Origin: Burkholderiales bacterium
GTDB taxonomy: Bacteria > Pseudomonadota > Gammaproteobacteria > Burkholderiales > Burkholderiaceae_C
Assembly (NCBI GenBank): GCA_947448105.1
Contig: CANFNE010000046.1
Coordinates: 1 to 12,466, forward strand
DNA: 12,466 bases
Reading direction: 5' to 3'
A program made the translations under genes and the position numbers. Positions 1 to 6,732 of the stretch are shown in pieces. Each line of letters starts with the position of its first letter. Position 1 is the first letter of the stretch. The notes under the pieces are model-generated. The model was not told the origin of the DNA and searched no databases. It saw only the letters and a list, made by a program, of their open reading frames with translations.

Positions 1-110
1 GTACGCGCAGCGACAAGCGTGGGGGCTGTGGAGTCGCCGCCGGGCCGCCCCAAGGCGCAGCAGCCCCCTCGGGGGGCAGCGCAGTACGCGCAGCGACAAG
101 CGTGGGGGCC
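1..110 (-). repeat. GC-rich palindromic repeat, one full 83-bp unit plus the start of a second, inside putA
   Basis: A 26-base sequence beginning gtacgcgcagcgacaagcg occurs identically at 1-26 and 84-109, so the period is 83 bp. One full unit (27-109) and the first 26 bases of the next lie in the window; the array continues left. Each unit carries a strong hairpin core, gccccctcggggggc, at 63-77. The putA frame reads through as a Pro/Ala/Arg/Leu-rich segment with no homology expected for PutA. Because 83 is not a multiple of three, successive units are read in different frames. The element is homologous to the diverged copy at 787-861, in the opposite orientation. I recall similar repeats scattered in Comamonadaceae genomes but could not check. 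Confidence 0.85.
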
Positions 111-1414
111 ACTCGCATCGATAGTTGCAAAATGGCCGCAATGGTGGCTGCGTTGTGCGTGGCGAACTGCGGGAAGATCGCGTCCGGGGCGTCCAGCAAG
201 GCGCGGGCGCAGGCCAGGTAAGACACGTCGGTGTGGTGCTTGTGGGTGAACACCGGGTAGTGCGGCAAACCCAATTCTTGGGCGCGTTTGATCTCCGCGT
301 CCCAGTACGCGCCTTTCACCAAGCGGCACATCAGGCGCACCTGGTGTTTGCGCGCCAGCGCGGTGACGTGGGCCACCAGTTCCAGGGCCCGGGTTTGGTA
401 GGCCTGCAACGCCAGGCCCAGGCCGCGCCACTGCGGGTGGTGCTGGGCTACGCGCGCCACCAGCACTTCCAGCACTTCGAGCGACAGCTCCAGGCGGTCC
501 ACCTCTTCCGCGTCAATCGTGAGGTTGATATGGGCCTGGGCCGCTTGCTCGCACAGGCCCCAGACGCGCGGCACCAGTTCCGCCATCACGCGCGCGCTTT
601 GTGCGTCTTCATAGCGCGGATGCAAGGCGCTGAGCTTGATGCTGATGCCGTCGTTGCGCTCGGGCGTGCCGCTGGCGTCGGCGTGCCGGGCGATGTGGGC
701 GATGGCGTCGCGGTAGCTTTGCAGGTAGCGCAAGGCGTCCGCATCGGTGCGCGCGCCTTCTCCCAGCATGTCGTACGAAAATGTCAGCCCCCACGCGCCC
801 TCACCGCGTGTGCTCGCTGCCCCTTGCGGGGGCAGTTGCGCTTTGGTGCGGTCCAGCAGCGCAAGGCTGGCGCTTTGTTTGTTGCGCGCACTTTGGGCCT
901 CTTTCATGGCCTCAGGCATGGTCTGGCCCAGCACAAACTGGCGCCCCAGCAACTGCACTGCGCGCAAGGTGGCGGCCACCACGGTTTTGGCGCCAAGCTT
1001 GCCCATCAGCCCTGTAGACGGGGTGGCCGCGTCGGCGCCGGGCAAGAAGTGCTTGGACAAGGCAATGGCCGCGCTGGAAATGCGCGACAGCAGTTGGTCG
1101 CTGCCTTGGGCAAAGTCGGCGCGGCCGAGTTGGTCGGTGGTCAGGGCAATGGCGGTGTCCATGTCGGGCACGCGCAACAGGGCTTCGGCCAAGCGCATCA
1201 GCGCCAGGCCTTCGGCGCTGGAAATCGGGTACTCCTTGAGCAGGCTTTCCATGGCCCAAAACGGCGGCGGGTTGTCGCGCACCGCCCGCACCCAGGGCGC
1301 GGCCATCTGGGCGACATGGACCCAGTCCAGGGCGTGCTGCAGGCTGTGCAGGCGCTGGGCCACGACTTCGGCCTCGTTTCGGTAGGGTTGGGGCAGGCGT
1401 TGGGCAACAGTCAT
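1..1414 (-). CDS. putA: Bifunctional proline dehydrogenase / glutamate-semialdehyde dehydrogenase PutA, N-terminal part (cut by left edge)
   Basis: PutA oxidises proline to P5C with FAD at the membrane, then P5C to glutamate with NAD. Only the first 471 codons are here, covering the helical arm domain and most of the proline dehydrogenase barrel; the family is usually above 1,000 residues. Visible motifs are SYDMLGE (213-219), SIKLSALHPRY (258-268; K260 matches the active-site Lys of E. coli PutA), TIDAEEVDRLE (299-309; D301), LVKGAYWDAEIKRAQ (365-379) and PQFATHNA (415-422). The start at 1414 has a GGAG Shine-Dalgarno six bases upstream. The N-terminal ribbon-helix-helix DNA-binding domain of enterobacterial PutA is absent, which fits control by the divergent Lrp-type gene. 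Two GC-rich repeats lie in frame, at residues 185-209 and from about 435 onward. The second replaces the expected sequence between THNAATIAAILQ and the FxxQxLHGMGE region. No stop is seen, but whether the frame recovers left of the window is unknown. Confidence 0.93.
   Translation of the reverse strand, partial: MTVAQRLPQPYRNEAEVVAQRLHSLQHALDWVHVAQMAAPWVRAVRDNPPPFWAMESLLKEYPISSAEGLALMRLAEALLRVPDMDTAIALTTDQLGRADFAQGSDQLLSRISSAAIALSKHFLPGADAATPSTGLMGKLGAKTVVAATLRAVQLLGRQFVLGQTMPEAMKEAQSARNKQSASLALLDRTKAQLPPQGAASTRGEGAWGLTFSYDMLGEGARTDADALRYLQSYRDAIAHIARHADASGTPERNDGISIKLSALHPRYEDAQSARVMAELVPRVWGLCEQAAQAHINLTIDAEEVDRLELSLEVLEVLVARVAQHHPQWRGLGLALQAYQTRALELVAHVTALARKHQVRLMCRLVKGAYWDAEIKRAQELGLPHYPVFTHKHHTDVSYLACARALLDAPDAIFPQFATHNAATIAAILQLSMRVAPTLVAARTALPPEGAAAPWGGPAATPQPPRLSLRV
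787..861 (+). repeat. Diverged copy of the same GC-rich repeat, inserted in frame in putA
   Basis: On the plus strand this aligns without gaps to the minus-strand element at 27-109. The first 10 bases (gcccccacgc) are identical, the next 19 are poorly conserved, and the final 46 match at 36 positions, including the gctgcccc / gggggc hairpin arms. Its length of 75 bp equals 25 codons, and it encodes putA residues 185-209, just before the SYDMLGE motif. As I recall E. coli PutA, the helix ending at this point runs almost directly into YSYDMLGE, so the extra residues here are about the size of the element. Confidence 0.75.
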
Positions 1415-1518
1415 GGCGGTCTCCGCAAAAAGGCGTTGTATGTAGAAAGCGCTATGTTCTTAGGTTTATCGATTAATATTTCACCAAATTACGTTGATAA
1501 ATTAGTGATAAATAACGC
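1415..1518. promoter_or_regulatory. Divergent putA / Lrp-type regulator control region
   Basis: This is the most AT-rich stretch of the window (about 1454-1515) and lies between two divergent starts. The octamer TGATAAAT occurs twice, at 1495-1502 and 1506-1513, exactly 11 bp or one helical turn apart. Its inverse TTTATC is at 1465-1470, and there is a palindrome ATCGAT at 1468-1473. Phased AT-rich half-sites of this kind suit a Lrp/AsnC multimer. The second octamer also contains a -10-like GATAAA (1507-1512) six bases before the regulator's ATG. No convincing -35 was found on either strand. Assignment of the binding sites is inference. Confidence 0.5.
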
Positions 1519-2001
1519 ATGAATACCGTATCCCCTGATCTGGATCGCACCGACCTGAAGATCTTGCGCTGCCTGCAGGCCGACGGCCGCATCTCCAACC
1601 TCAAGCTCGCTGAAAGCGTGGCCCTGTCGCCTACCGCTGTGCTCGCGCGTGTGCAGCGCCTGGCCAAAGAGGGCTATATCCTGGGTTACGAGGCGCGGCT
1701 CAATCCGCTCAAGCTCGGTGCCGGGCTGATGGTGTTTGTCGAAGTGCTGCTCGACCGCACCACGCCCAATGTGTTTGAGGCCTTCAAGGCTGCGGTGCAG
1801 GTGCGCCCTGAAATCATGGAATGCCATATGGTGGCTGGCGGCTTTGACTACCTGCTCAAAACCCGCATGGCCGACATGGGCGCCTACCGCGAATTTGCGG
1901 GCACTGTGCTGTGGCAGTTGCCCGGGGTGCGCGAAACCCGCACCTACCCCGTCATGGAAGAGGTGAAAAACACCACCCACTTGCCCCTGGGCGGTGCCTG
2001 A
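1519..2001 (+). CDS. Lrp/AsnC family transcriptional regulator, probable PutR-type activator of putA
   Basis: The 160-residue product has the standard Lrp/AsnC size and layout. An N-terminal winged helix-turn-helix covers about residues 8-68 (LDRTDLKILRCLQADGRIS, then a recognition helix around LSPTAVLARVQRL). A RAM ligand-binding and oligomerisation domain covers about 70-150, including ECHMVAGGFDYLLKT. The gene is divergent from putA across 104 bp of AT-rich DNA. Lrp-type PutR proteins activate putA in response to proline in alphaproteobacteria, and the local putA lacks its own DNA-binding domain, so proline-responsive control of putA is the best inference. No Shine-Dalgarno precedes the ATG, and the transcript may be leaderless. 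Family assignment is secure; the ligand and target are inferred from context. Confidence 0.92.
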   Translation: MNTVSPDLDRTDLKILRCLQADGRISNLKLAESVALSPTAVLARVQRLAKEGYILGYEARLNPLKLGAGLMVFVEVLLDRTTPNVFEAFKAAVQVRPEIMECHMVAGGFDYLLKTRMADMGAYREFAGTVLWQLPGVRETRTYPVMEEVKNTTHLPLGGA

Positions 2002-2018
2002 GGCCGGGCTTAGGCGCC
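1993..2018. terminator. Short inverted repeat spanning two convergent stop codons
   Basis: GGTGCCT (1993-1999) can pair with AGGCGCC (2012-2018), seven pairs with one G-T wobble and a 12-base loop. It covers the stop of the Lrp-type gene and the stop of yggS, which are only 8 bp apart. There is no U-tract on either strand, so intrinsic termination is uncertain. Confidence 0.25.
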
Positions 2019-2696
2019 GCCGCGCGCGCCAAAAATCGCCGACCCCACCCGCACCAGGGTGCTGCCTGCCTGCACGGCGGCTTCCAGGTCTGCACTCATG
2101 CCCATGGACAAGGTGTCCAGCGCCAGGCCGCTGGCGCACAGGCTGTCAAACAGCACGGTGGCCTGGCGGTGCACCGCCAGCGCGGTGGCAAAGTCCGCGG
2201 CGGGCTCGGGCAGGGTCATCAGGCCACGCAGCCTTACATGGGGCAGCGCTGCGATGGCGTGGGCCAATGCCAGCGTCTCGTGCGGGGCGACGCCGGCCTT
2301 GTTTGCTCCGGCGTCGATATTGACCTGGATGCACACATTGAGCGGGGCCAGCGTGGGCGGGCGCTGTTCGCTCAGGCGCTGGGCGATCTTGAGGCGGTCC
2401 ACCGAATGCACCCAGTCAAAGTGCGCCGCCACCAGCCGGGTCTTGTTGCTCTGCACCGGACCAATGCAGTGCCACACCAGGCCCAAATGCGCCAGGGCTG
2501 CGATTTTTTCCACACCTTCTTGGATGTAGTTTTCGCCAAAGTCGCGTTGCCCGCAGGCCGCGGCCCGTGCCACCGCCTCGGGCGTGGCGGTCTTGGACAC
2601 CGCCAGCAACTGCACCGCGTCACTGCTGCGCCCGGCACCATGGCAGGCCTGTGCGATGCGTGTGCGAACTATCTGTAAATTGGTTTCAATTGTCAT
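2010..2696 (-). CDS. yggS: YggS / PLPBP pyridoxal-5'-phosphate homeostasis protein
   Basis: This 228-residue protein has the length and single alanine-racemase-like barrel of the YggS/PROSC family. These proteins bind PLP without known catalytic activity and buffer cytosolic PLP. The PLP-binding lysine is K35 in LLAVSKT (30-36). Other family signatures are RDFGENYIQE, HCIGPVQSNKTR and the C-terminal phosphate-binding stretch LSMGMSADLEAAVQAGST followed by VRVGSAIFGAR. It is divergent from pilT, an arrangement also seen in Pseudomonas, where yggS sits beside pilT-pilU. The ATG at 2696 lacks a Shine-Dalgarno; a -10-like GATTAT lies on the minus strand at 2715-2710, implying a very short leader. 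Confidence 0.95.
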   Translation of the reverse strand: MTIETNLQIVRTRIAQACHGAGRSSDAVQLLAVSKTATPEAVARAAACGQRDFGENYIQEGVEKIAALAHLGLVWHCIGPVQSNKTRLVAAHFDWVHSVDRLKIAQRLSEQRPPTLAPLNVCIQVNIDAGANKAGVAPHETLALAHAIAALPHVRLRGLMTLPEPAADFATALAVHRQATVLFDSLCASGLALDTLSMGMSADLEAAVQAGSTLVRVGSAIFGARGGA

Positions 2697-2768
2697 AGTG
2701 ATCGTGGTGATAATCGTCCGCTAGGTTAACAAAGCGCGGGCCTGCGAAACGGCGAGCGACTCAGACAC

Positions 2769-2775
2769 AGGGAGG
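2769..2775 (+). promoter_or_regulatory. Strong Shine-Dalgarno for pilT
   Basis: AGGGAGG ends eight bases before the ATG at 2784. It fixes the pilT start and contrasts with the weak or absent sites of several neighbouring genes. Confidence 0.7.
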
Positions 2776-2783
2776 TTTTTGCC

Positions 2784-3827
2784 ATGGATATTGCACAACT
2801 GCTGGCGTTTTGCGTCAAAAGCAAAGCTTCCGACCTGCATTTGTCGGCCGGCCTGCCGCCCATGTTGCGAGTCCACGGCGATGTGCGGCGGCTCAATTTG
2901 CCACCCTTGTCGCACAAAGAGGTGCACTCCATGGCCTATGACGTCATGACCGACACGCAGCGCAAGCGCTACGAAGAAGACCTGGAGATCGACTTTTCCT
3001 TCGAGCTTCAGGGCTTGTCCCGTTTTCGCGTCAATGCGTTTAACCACCTGCGTGGCGCTGGCGCCGTGTTTCGGGCCATTCCCAGCAAGATCCTGAACCT
3101 CGTTGAATTGGGTGCGCCACCGATTTTTGCGGAGTTGTCGCTCAAACCGCGCGGCCTGGTCCTGGTGACCGGGCCCACGGGCTCGGGCAAATCGACCACG
3201 CTGGCGGCCATGGTCAACCACCTCAACGAAAACCACAGCGGCCATGTGCTGACGATCGAAGATCCGGTCGAGTTCGTGCACCAGTCCAAGAATTGCCTGA
3301 TCAACCAGCGCGAGGTCGGCCCGCATACCCATGGGTTTTCGCAGGCGCTGCGCTCAGCGCTGCGCGAAGACCCGGACGTGATTCTGGTGGGCGAGCTGCG
3401 GGATCTGGAAACCATACGTCTGGCCATGACGGCGGCTGAAACCGGGCACCTGGTGTTTGGCACCTTGCACACCTCAAGCGCTGCCAAGACCATTGACCGC
3501 ATCATCGACGTGTTTCCCGGGGACGAGAAAGAGATGCTGCGCGCCATGTTGTCGGAATCGCTGCAAGCGGTCATCTCGCAAACCCTGTGCAAAACCGTGG
3601 AGGGCGATAGCCGCATCGCCGCCCACGAAATTTTGCTGGGCACCAACGCCGTGCGCAACCTGATCCGCGAATCCAAGATCGCGCAGATTTACTCCGCCAT
3701 CCAGACCGGCAACAACGTCGGCATGCAAACCCTGGACCAAAACCTGACCGACCTGGTGCGCGCCAAACGCATTCACCCATCCGAGGCGCGCAGCAAGGCC
3801 AAGGTGCCAGAAAACTTCCCCGGCTGA
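2784..3827 (+). CDS. pilT: Type IV pilus retraction ATPase PilT
   Basis: PilT is the cytoplasmic hexameric ATPase that depolymerises type IV pili and drives twitching motility and DNA uptake. The 347-residue product has the full family length. Visible motifs are Walker A GPTGSGKST (130-138, K136), the Asp box TIEDPVEF (157-164), Walker B VILVGELRD (199-207, E204), and the His box (H222, with H229 in TLHTSSAAKTIDRI). The AVRNLIRE helix (289-296) matches the AIRNLIRE motif needed for retraction in PilT. The N-terminal KASDLHLSAGLPPMLRV is also typical. It lies 44 bp upstream of pilU, probably in one transcript. Confidence 0.97.
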   Translation: MDIAQLLAFCVKSKASDLHLSAGLPPMLRVHGDVRRLNLPPLSHKEVHSMAYDVMTDTQRKRYEEDLEIDFSFELQGLSRFRVNAFNHLRGAGAVFRAIPSKILNLVELGAPPIFAELSLKPRGLVLVTGPTGSGKSTTLAAMVNHLNENHSGHVLTIEDPVEFVHQSKNCLINQREVGPHTHGFSQALRSALREDPDVILVGELRDLETIRLAMTAAETGHLVFGTLHTSSAAKTIDRIIDVFPGDEKEMLRAMLSESLQAVISQTLCKTVEGDSRIAAHEILLGTNAVRNLIRESKIAQIYSAIQTGNNVGMQTLDQNLTDLVRAKRIHPSEARSKAKVPENFPG

Positions 3828-3871
3828 ACGCCTCCCCGCATCCCCCGTAACCGCCCCCAAGGAGTGTTCTG

Positions 3872-5008
3872 ATGACCCGTGACCAGGCTTCGCAACTGAT
3901 TTCTGACCTGCTCAAACTGATGGTCGCAAAAAAAGGCAGTGATTTGTTTATCACCGCCGACTTCCCACCCGCCATCAAGATCGACGGCACCATGACGCGC
4001 GCATCCCCCCAACAGTTGCAGCCTGAACACACCTTGATGCTGGTGCGCGCATTGATGAACGACCGGCAAGCGGCCGACTTTGAGCGGACCAAGGAGAGCA
4101 ATTTCGCCATTTCGCCCACTGGCTTGGGGCGTTTTCGGGTCAACGCTTTTGTGCAGTTGGGCAAGGTCGGCATGGTGCTGCGGGTGATCCCCACCACGCC
4201 ACCGACCATCGACGGCGTGGGCTTGCCGCAGGTGCTCAAGGATGTCGCGCTGTACAGCCGCGGGCTGTGCGTGCTGGTAGGCGCCAGCGGCTCGGGCAAG
4301 TCCACCGCGCTGGCGGCGATGGTTGATTGGCGCAATGAAAAGACCTTTGGCCACATCATTACGGTGGAAGACCCGGTGGAGTTTGTCCACCCGCACAAAA
4401 ACTGCATCGTCACCCAGCGCGAAGTCGGCCTGGACACCGACAGCTGGGACACCGCGCTAAAAAACAGCTTGCGCCAGGCGCCCGACGTCATCGTTATGGG
4501 CGAACTGCGCGACCGCGAAAGCACAGAGCTCGCTATCGCGTTTTCTGAGACCGGCCATCTGGTGATTGCCACCTTGCACGCCAACAGCGCCAACCAGGCC
4601 CTGGACCGCATCATCAATTTCCTGCCCGACGAGCGCCGCCCGCAGCTGTTGATGGACTTGTCGCTCAATCTGCGCGCCATCGTGTCGCAGCGCCTGGTGC
4701 CGCGCTTGGGGGGCAAAGGCCGCGCCTCGGCGGTGGAAGTGCTGCTCAACTCCTCCACGGTGTCGGACTTGATTCAGAAGGGAGAAGTGCTGGAAGTCAA
4801 GGAAGTGATGAAAAAAAGCCGGGAAATGGGCATGCAAACATTCGATCAGGCGCTGTTTGACTTGTACGAGGCGCGCACCATCAGCTACCAAGACGCGTTG
4901 CGCAACGCCGACTCCATCAACGACTTGCGGCTGGACATCAAGCTGCGCGGCAAAGACACCCGCGACAACGACCTGAGCGCGGGTACCGAGCACCTTAAAA
5001 TCGTCTGA
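3872..5008 (+). CDS. pilU: Type IV pilus accessory retraction ATPase PilU
   Basis: PilU is the PilT paralogue that assists retraction under load and depends on PilT. The 378-residue product keeps Walker A GASGSGKST (137-145, K143), the Asp box TVEDPVEF (164-171), Walker B VIVMGELRD (206-214, E211) and the two histidines H229 and H236. It has the longer C-terminal tail characteristic of PilU and lacks the AIRNLIRE motif of PilT, reading SSTVSDLIQKGE instead. Start choice is supported by AAGGAG at 3859-3864, seven bases before the ATG. Pseudomonas-type loci carry yggS, pilT and pilU together as here. A weak 6-bp inverted repeat (cccgtc 5011-5016 / gacggg 5032-5037) follows the stop. Confidence 0.96.
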   Translation: MTRDQASQLISDLLKLMVAKKGSDLFITADFPPAIKIDGTMTRASPQQLQPEHTLMLVRALMNDRQAADFERTKESNFAISPTGLGRFRVNAFVQLGKVGMVLRVIPTTPPTIDGVGLPQVLKDVALYSRGLCVLVGASGSGKSTALAAMVDWRNEKTFGHIITVEDPVEFVHPHKNCIVTQREVGLDTDSWDTALKNSLRQAPDVIVMGELRDRESTELAIAFSETGHLVIATLHANSANQALDRIINFLPDERRPQLLMDLSLNLRAIVSQRLVPRLGGKGRASAVEVLLNSSTVSDLIQKGEVLEVKEVMKKSREMGMQTFDQALFDLYEARTISYQDALRNADSINDLRLDIKLRGKDTRDNDLSAGTEHLKIV

Positions 5009-5058
5009 TCCCCGTCGCACCGCTTGCCGTTGACGGGTCACTCTGAACCAGGAAAACC

Positions 5059-6000
5059 GTGCTTATGACCTCAACCGCTTCTGTCAACGCCAAGTCTTAC
5101 GAGGCCGCTGCGCCCCTGTCCGTGGCCTTTTTAGGCCTGGGCGTGATGGGCTACCCCATGGCCGGCCACCTGGCGCGCGCCGGGCACCGGGTCACGGTTT
5201 ACAACCGCAGCAGCGCCAAAGCACAGGCCTGGGTCGCTGAGTTTGGCGCCACCGCCAGCGTGCGGGGTGCCCATGGCGCCGCCGCCACCCCCCGTGAGGC
5301 GGCGGCGCAGGCCGACATCGTGTTTTGCTGTGTCGGCAATGACGACGATTTGCGCAGCGTCACCCTGGGTGCCAATGGCGCTTTTGCGGGCATGCGCGAA
5401 GGCGCGGTATTTGTAGACCACACCACCGCGTCGGCCACGGTGGCACGCGAGCTCAGTGCTGCGGCGCGCACCCTGGGCTTGCAGTTTGTCGATGCCCCCG
5501 TCTCGGGCGGCCAAGGGGGCGCGCAAAACGGACTGCTGACCGTCATGTGCGGCGGCGACGCAGCAGCGTTTGCTGCGGTGCAAGCCACCGGTATGGCGTT
5601 TTCACGCGCATTTACTTTGCTGGGCGAGAGCGGCGCGGGCCAGTTGGCCAAGATGGTCAACCAGATTGCCATTGCCGGCCTGGTGCAAGGTTTGAGCGAG
5701 GCGGTGGCTTTTGGCATGCACGCCGGTCTGGACATGAACCAAGTGCTCGATGTGATTGGCAAGGGTGCTGCGCAAAGCTGGCAGATGGACAACCGTGGCA
5801 AGACCATGGTGGCCGACAAGTTTGACTTTGGTTTTGCCGTGGACTGGATGCGCAAAGACCTGGGCCTGGTGCTTGATGAGGCCAAGCGCAACGGTTCTCG
5901 GGTGCCCGTGACCGCCCTGGTGGACCAGTTCTACGCCGACGTGCAGCAGATGGGCGGCAAGCGCTGGGACACGTCGAGCCTGATCAAGCGCCTGAAATAA
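5059..6000 (+). CDS. NAD(P)-dependent beta-hydroxyacid dehydrogenase (3-hydroxyisobutyrate dehydrogenase family)
   Basis: The protein is 313 residues from the GTG at 5059, or 311 from the ATG at 5065. AGGA at 5050-5053 is five bases before the GTG and eleven before the ATG, so the GTG is slightly favoured. The Rossmann motif GLGVMGYPMAGHL (26-38) is near-perfect for the family. The substrate-binding signature is VDAPVSGGQGGAQNG (144-158). The catalytic lysine is K198 in GQLAKMVNQ. The C-terminal helix region ends in FAVDWMRKDLGLVLDEAK. Family members reduce or oxidise 3-hydroxyisobutyrate, tartronate semialdehyde, gamma-hydroxybutyrate or similar substrates, and residues here do not decide among them. 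No valine-degradation or glyoxylate genes are adjacent, so the substrate is unknown. It follows pilU by 50 bp and converges on dolP. Confidence 0.9.
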   Translation: MLMTSTASVNAKSYEAAAPLSVAFLGLGVMGYPMAGHLARAGHRVTVYNRSSAKAQAWVAEFGATASVRGAHGAAATPREAAAQADIVFCCVGNDDDLRSVTLGANGAFAGMREGAVFVDHTTASATVARELSAAARTLGLQFVDAPVSGGQGGAQNGLLTVMCGGDAAAFAAVQATGMAFSRAFTLLGESGAGQLAKMVNQIAIAGLVQGLSEAVAFGMHAGLDMNQVLDVIGKGAAQSWQMDNRGKTMVADKFDFGFAVDWMRKDLGLVLDEAKRNGSRVPVTALVDQFYADVQQMGGKRWDTSSLIKRLK

Positions 6001-6026
6001 GCCCGTGCAGGGCTATGGCCCGGTCT

Positions 6027-6044
6027 GCGCGCCGTTGGGCGCGC
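6027..6044. terminator. GC-rich hairpin between convergent genes
   Basis: GCGCGCC (6027-6033) pairs perfectly with GGCGCGC (6038-6044) around a GTTG loop. It sits in the 72-bp gap between the convergent reductase and dolP genes. No U-tract follows on either strand, so it may terminate bidirectionally but weakly, or act as a 3' end stabiliser. Nothing else is recognised in 6001-6072. Confidence 0.4.
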
Positions 6045-6072
6045 TTGCGCGGACTGATAGGCCGCCGGCTGC

Positions 6073-6732
6073 TTAATTCTTGGCGTCCGCGGGTGGCGCA
6101 ATACGCGCCAGTTCTTCCTCGGTGACGACTTCGAGCACACGCACCACCTTGCGCACGCCTGGCGTGGCGGTGACGACGTCGGTCACGCGCTTGGCTTCAC
6201 GCGCGGTGACGCGGCCCAACACATAGACCACGCCCCGTTCGGTGACGATTTTGAAGGCATTGGTCGTCAGGTCTTTGGCGTCAATAATGGCAGCCTTGAC
6301 CCGTCCGCTGGTAATCAGATCATTGGAGCGCTCGGTAAACGTGGTGTTTCCCATGACTGCCAGCTCGTTGAGCACGGTGCTGACGTTGTCCACGCCTTTG
6401 ACCATTTGTTCGGCCAGCGCTTTGTCTTGCGCCGTGGGCACTTCACCCGTGATCAAAGCCTGGCGGTTGTAGCTGGTGATGTTGATGTGCGCGCGCTCCC
6501 CGATGTTGATGCGCATCTGGTTGGCGGCCTTGAGCTCGATGTTTTGGTCTTCGAGCTGCGTGCCAGCGCTGCGCCGGTCGGCCGCGACAAAGCCGGTCAT
6601 CAGCGCGCCGCCGGCAGCCAAGGGAAAGCAGCCGCTCAAAGACAGCACGCTGCCTAAGAGTGCCGTGCCCACAATCAGCGGACGAATGGTGGCGAACAAA
6701 GGCGTGCGGCCTGAGGACAGACGGGTTTTCAT
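6073..6732 (-). CDS. dolP: BON-domain outer-membrane lipoprotein DolP (YraP-like)
   Basis: DolP is a lipoprotein on the inner face of the outer membrane that supports envelope integrity and BAM function. The 219-residue product starts with a basic N-terminus and a hydrophobic segment (about 13-34) ending in lipobox LSGC (32-35), giving acylation at C35. The DRRSAGTQLED motif (52-62) is the hallmark following the lipidated end. Two BON domains follow, at about 64-124 and 139-204, the second with VYVLGRVTAREAKRVTDV and GVRKVVRV. The ATG overlaps the stop of the upstream SIS gene as ATGA, so translation is coupled. Position after the diaA-like gene matches the E. coli yraN-yraO-yraP order. In E. 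coli the gene is sigma-E controlled; no such promoter could be verified here. Confidence 0.92.
   Translation of the reverse strand: MKTRLSSGRTPLFATIRPLIVGTALLGSVLSLSGCFPLAAGGALMTGFVAADRRSAGTQLEDQNIELKAANQMRINIGERAHINITSYNRQALITGEVPTAQDKALAEQMVKGVDNVSTVLNELAVMGNTTFTERSNDLITSGRVKAAIIDAKDLTTNAFKIVTERGVVYVLGRVTAREAKRVTDVVTATPGVRKVVRVLEVVTEEELARIAPPADAKN

Noticed and set aside
1..110. Possible CRISPR array from the 26-base direct repeat
   Set aside because: The 57 bases between copies are part of the repeat family itself (shared with 787-861), and the unit lies in an open putA frame. Only one interval is visible.
125..1522. 465-codon open frame on the plus strand
   Set aside because: It is antisense to putA, whose minus-strand frame carries unmistakable PutA motifs. 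The translation is low-complexity (Gln/Gly/His/Arg-rich) as expected for a GC-rich antisense frame.
3571..4758. 395-codon minus-strand open frame across pilT and pilU
   Set aside because: Antisense to two clear ATPase genes, Ser/Arg-rich with no domain.
2784..5008. pilT and pilU as a recent tandem duplication
   Set aside because: They are ancient paralogues with distinct motifs and C-termini; no extended nucleotide identity.
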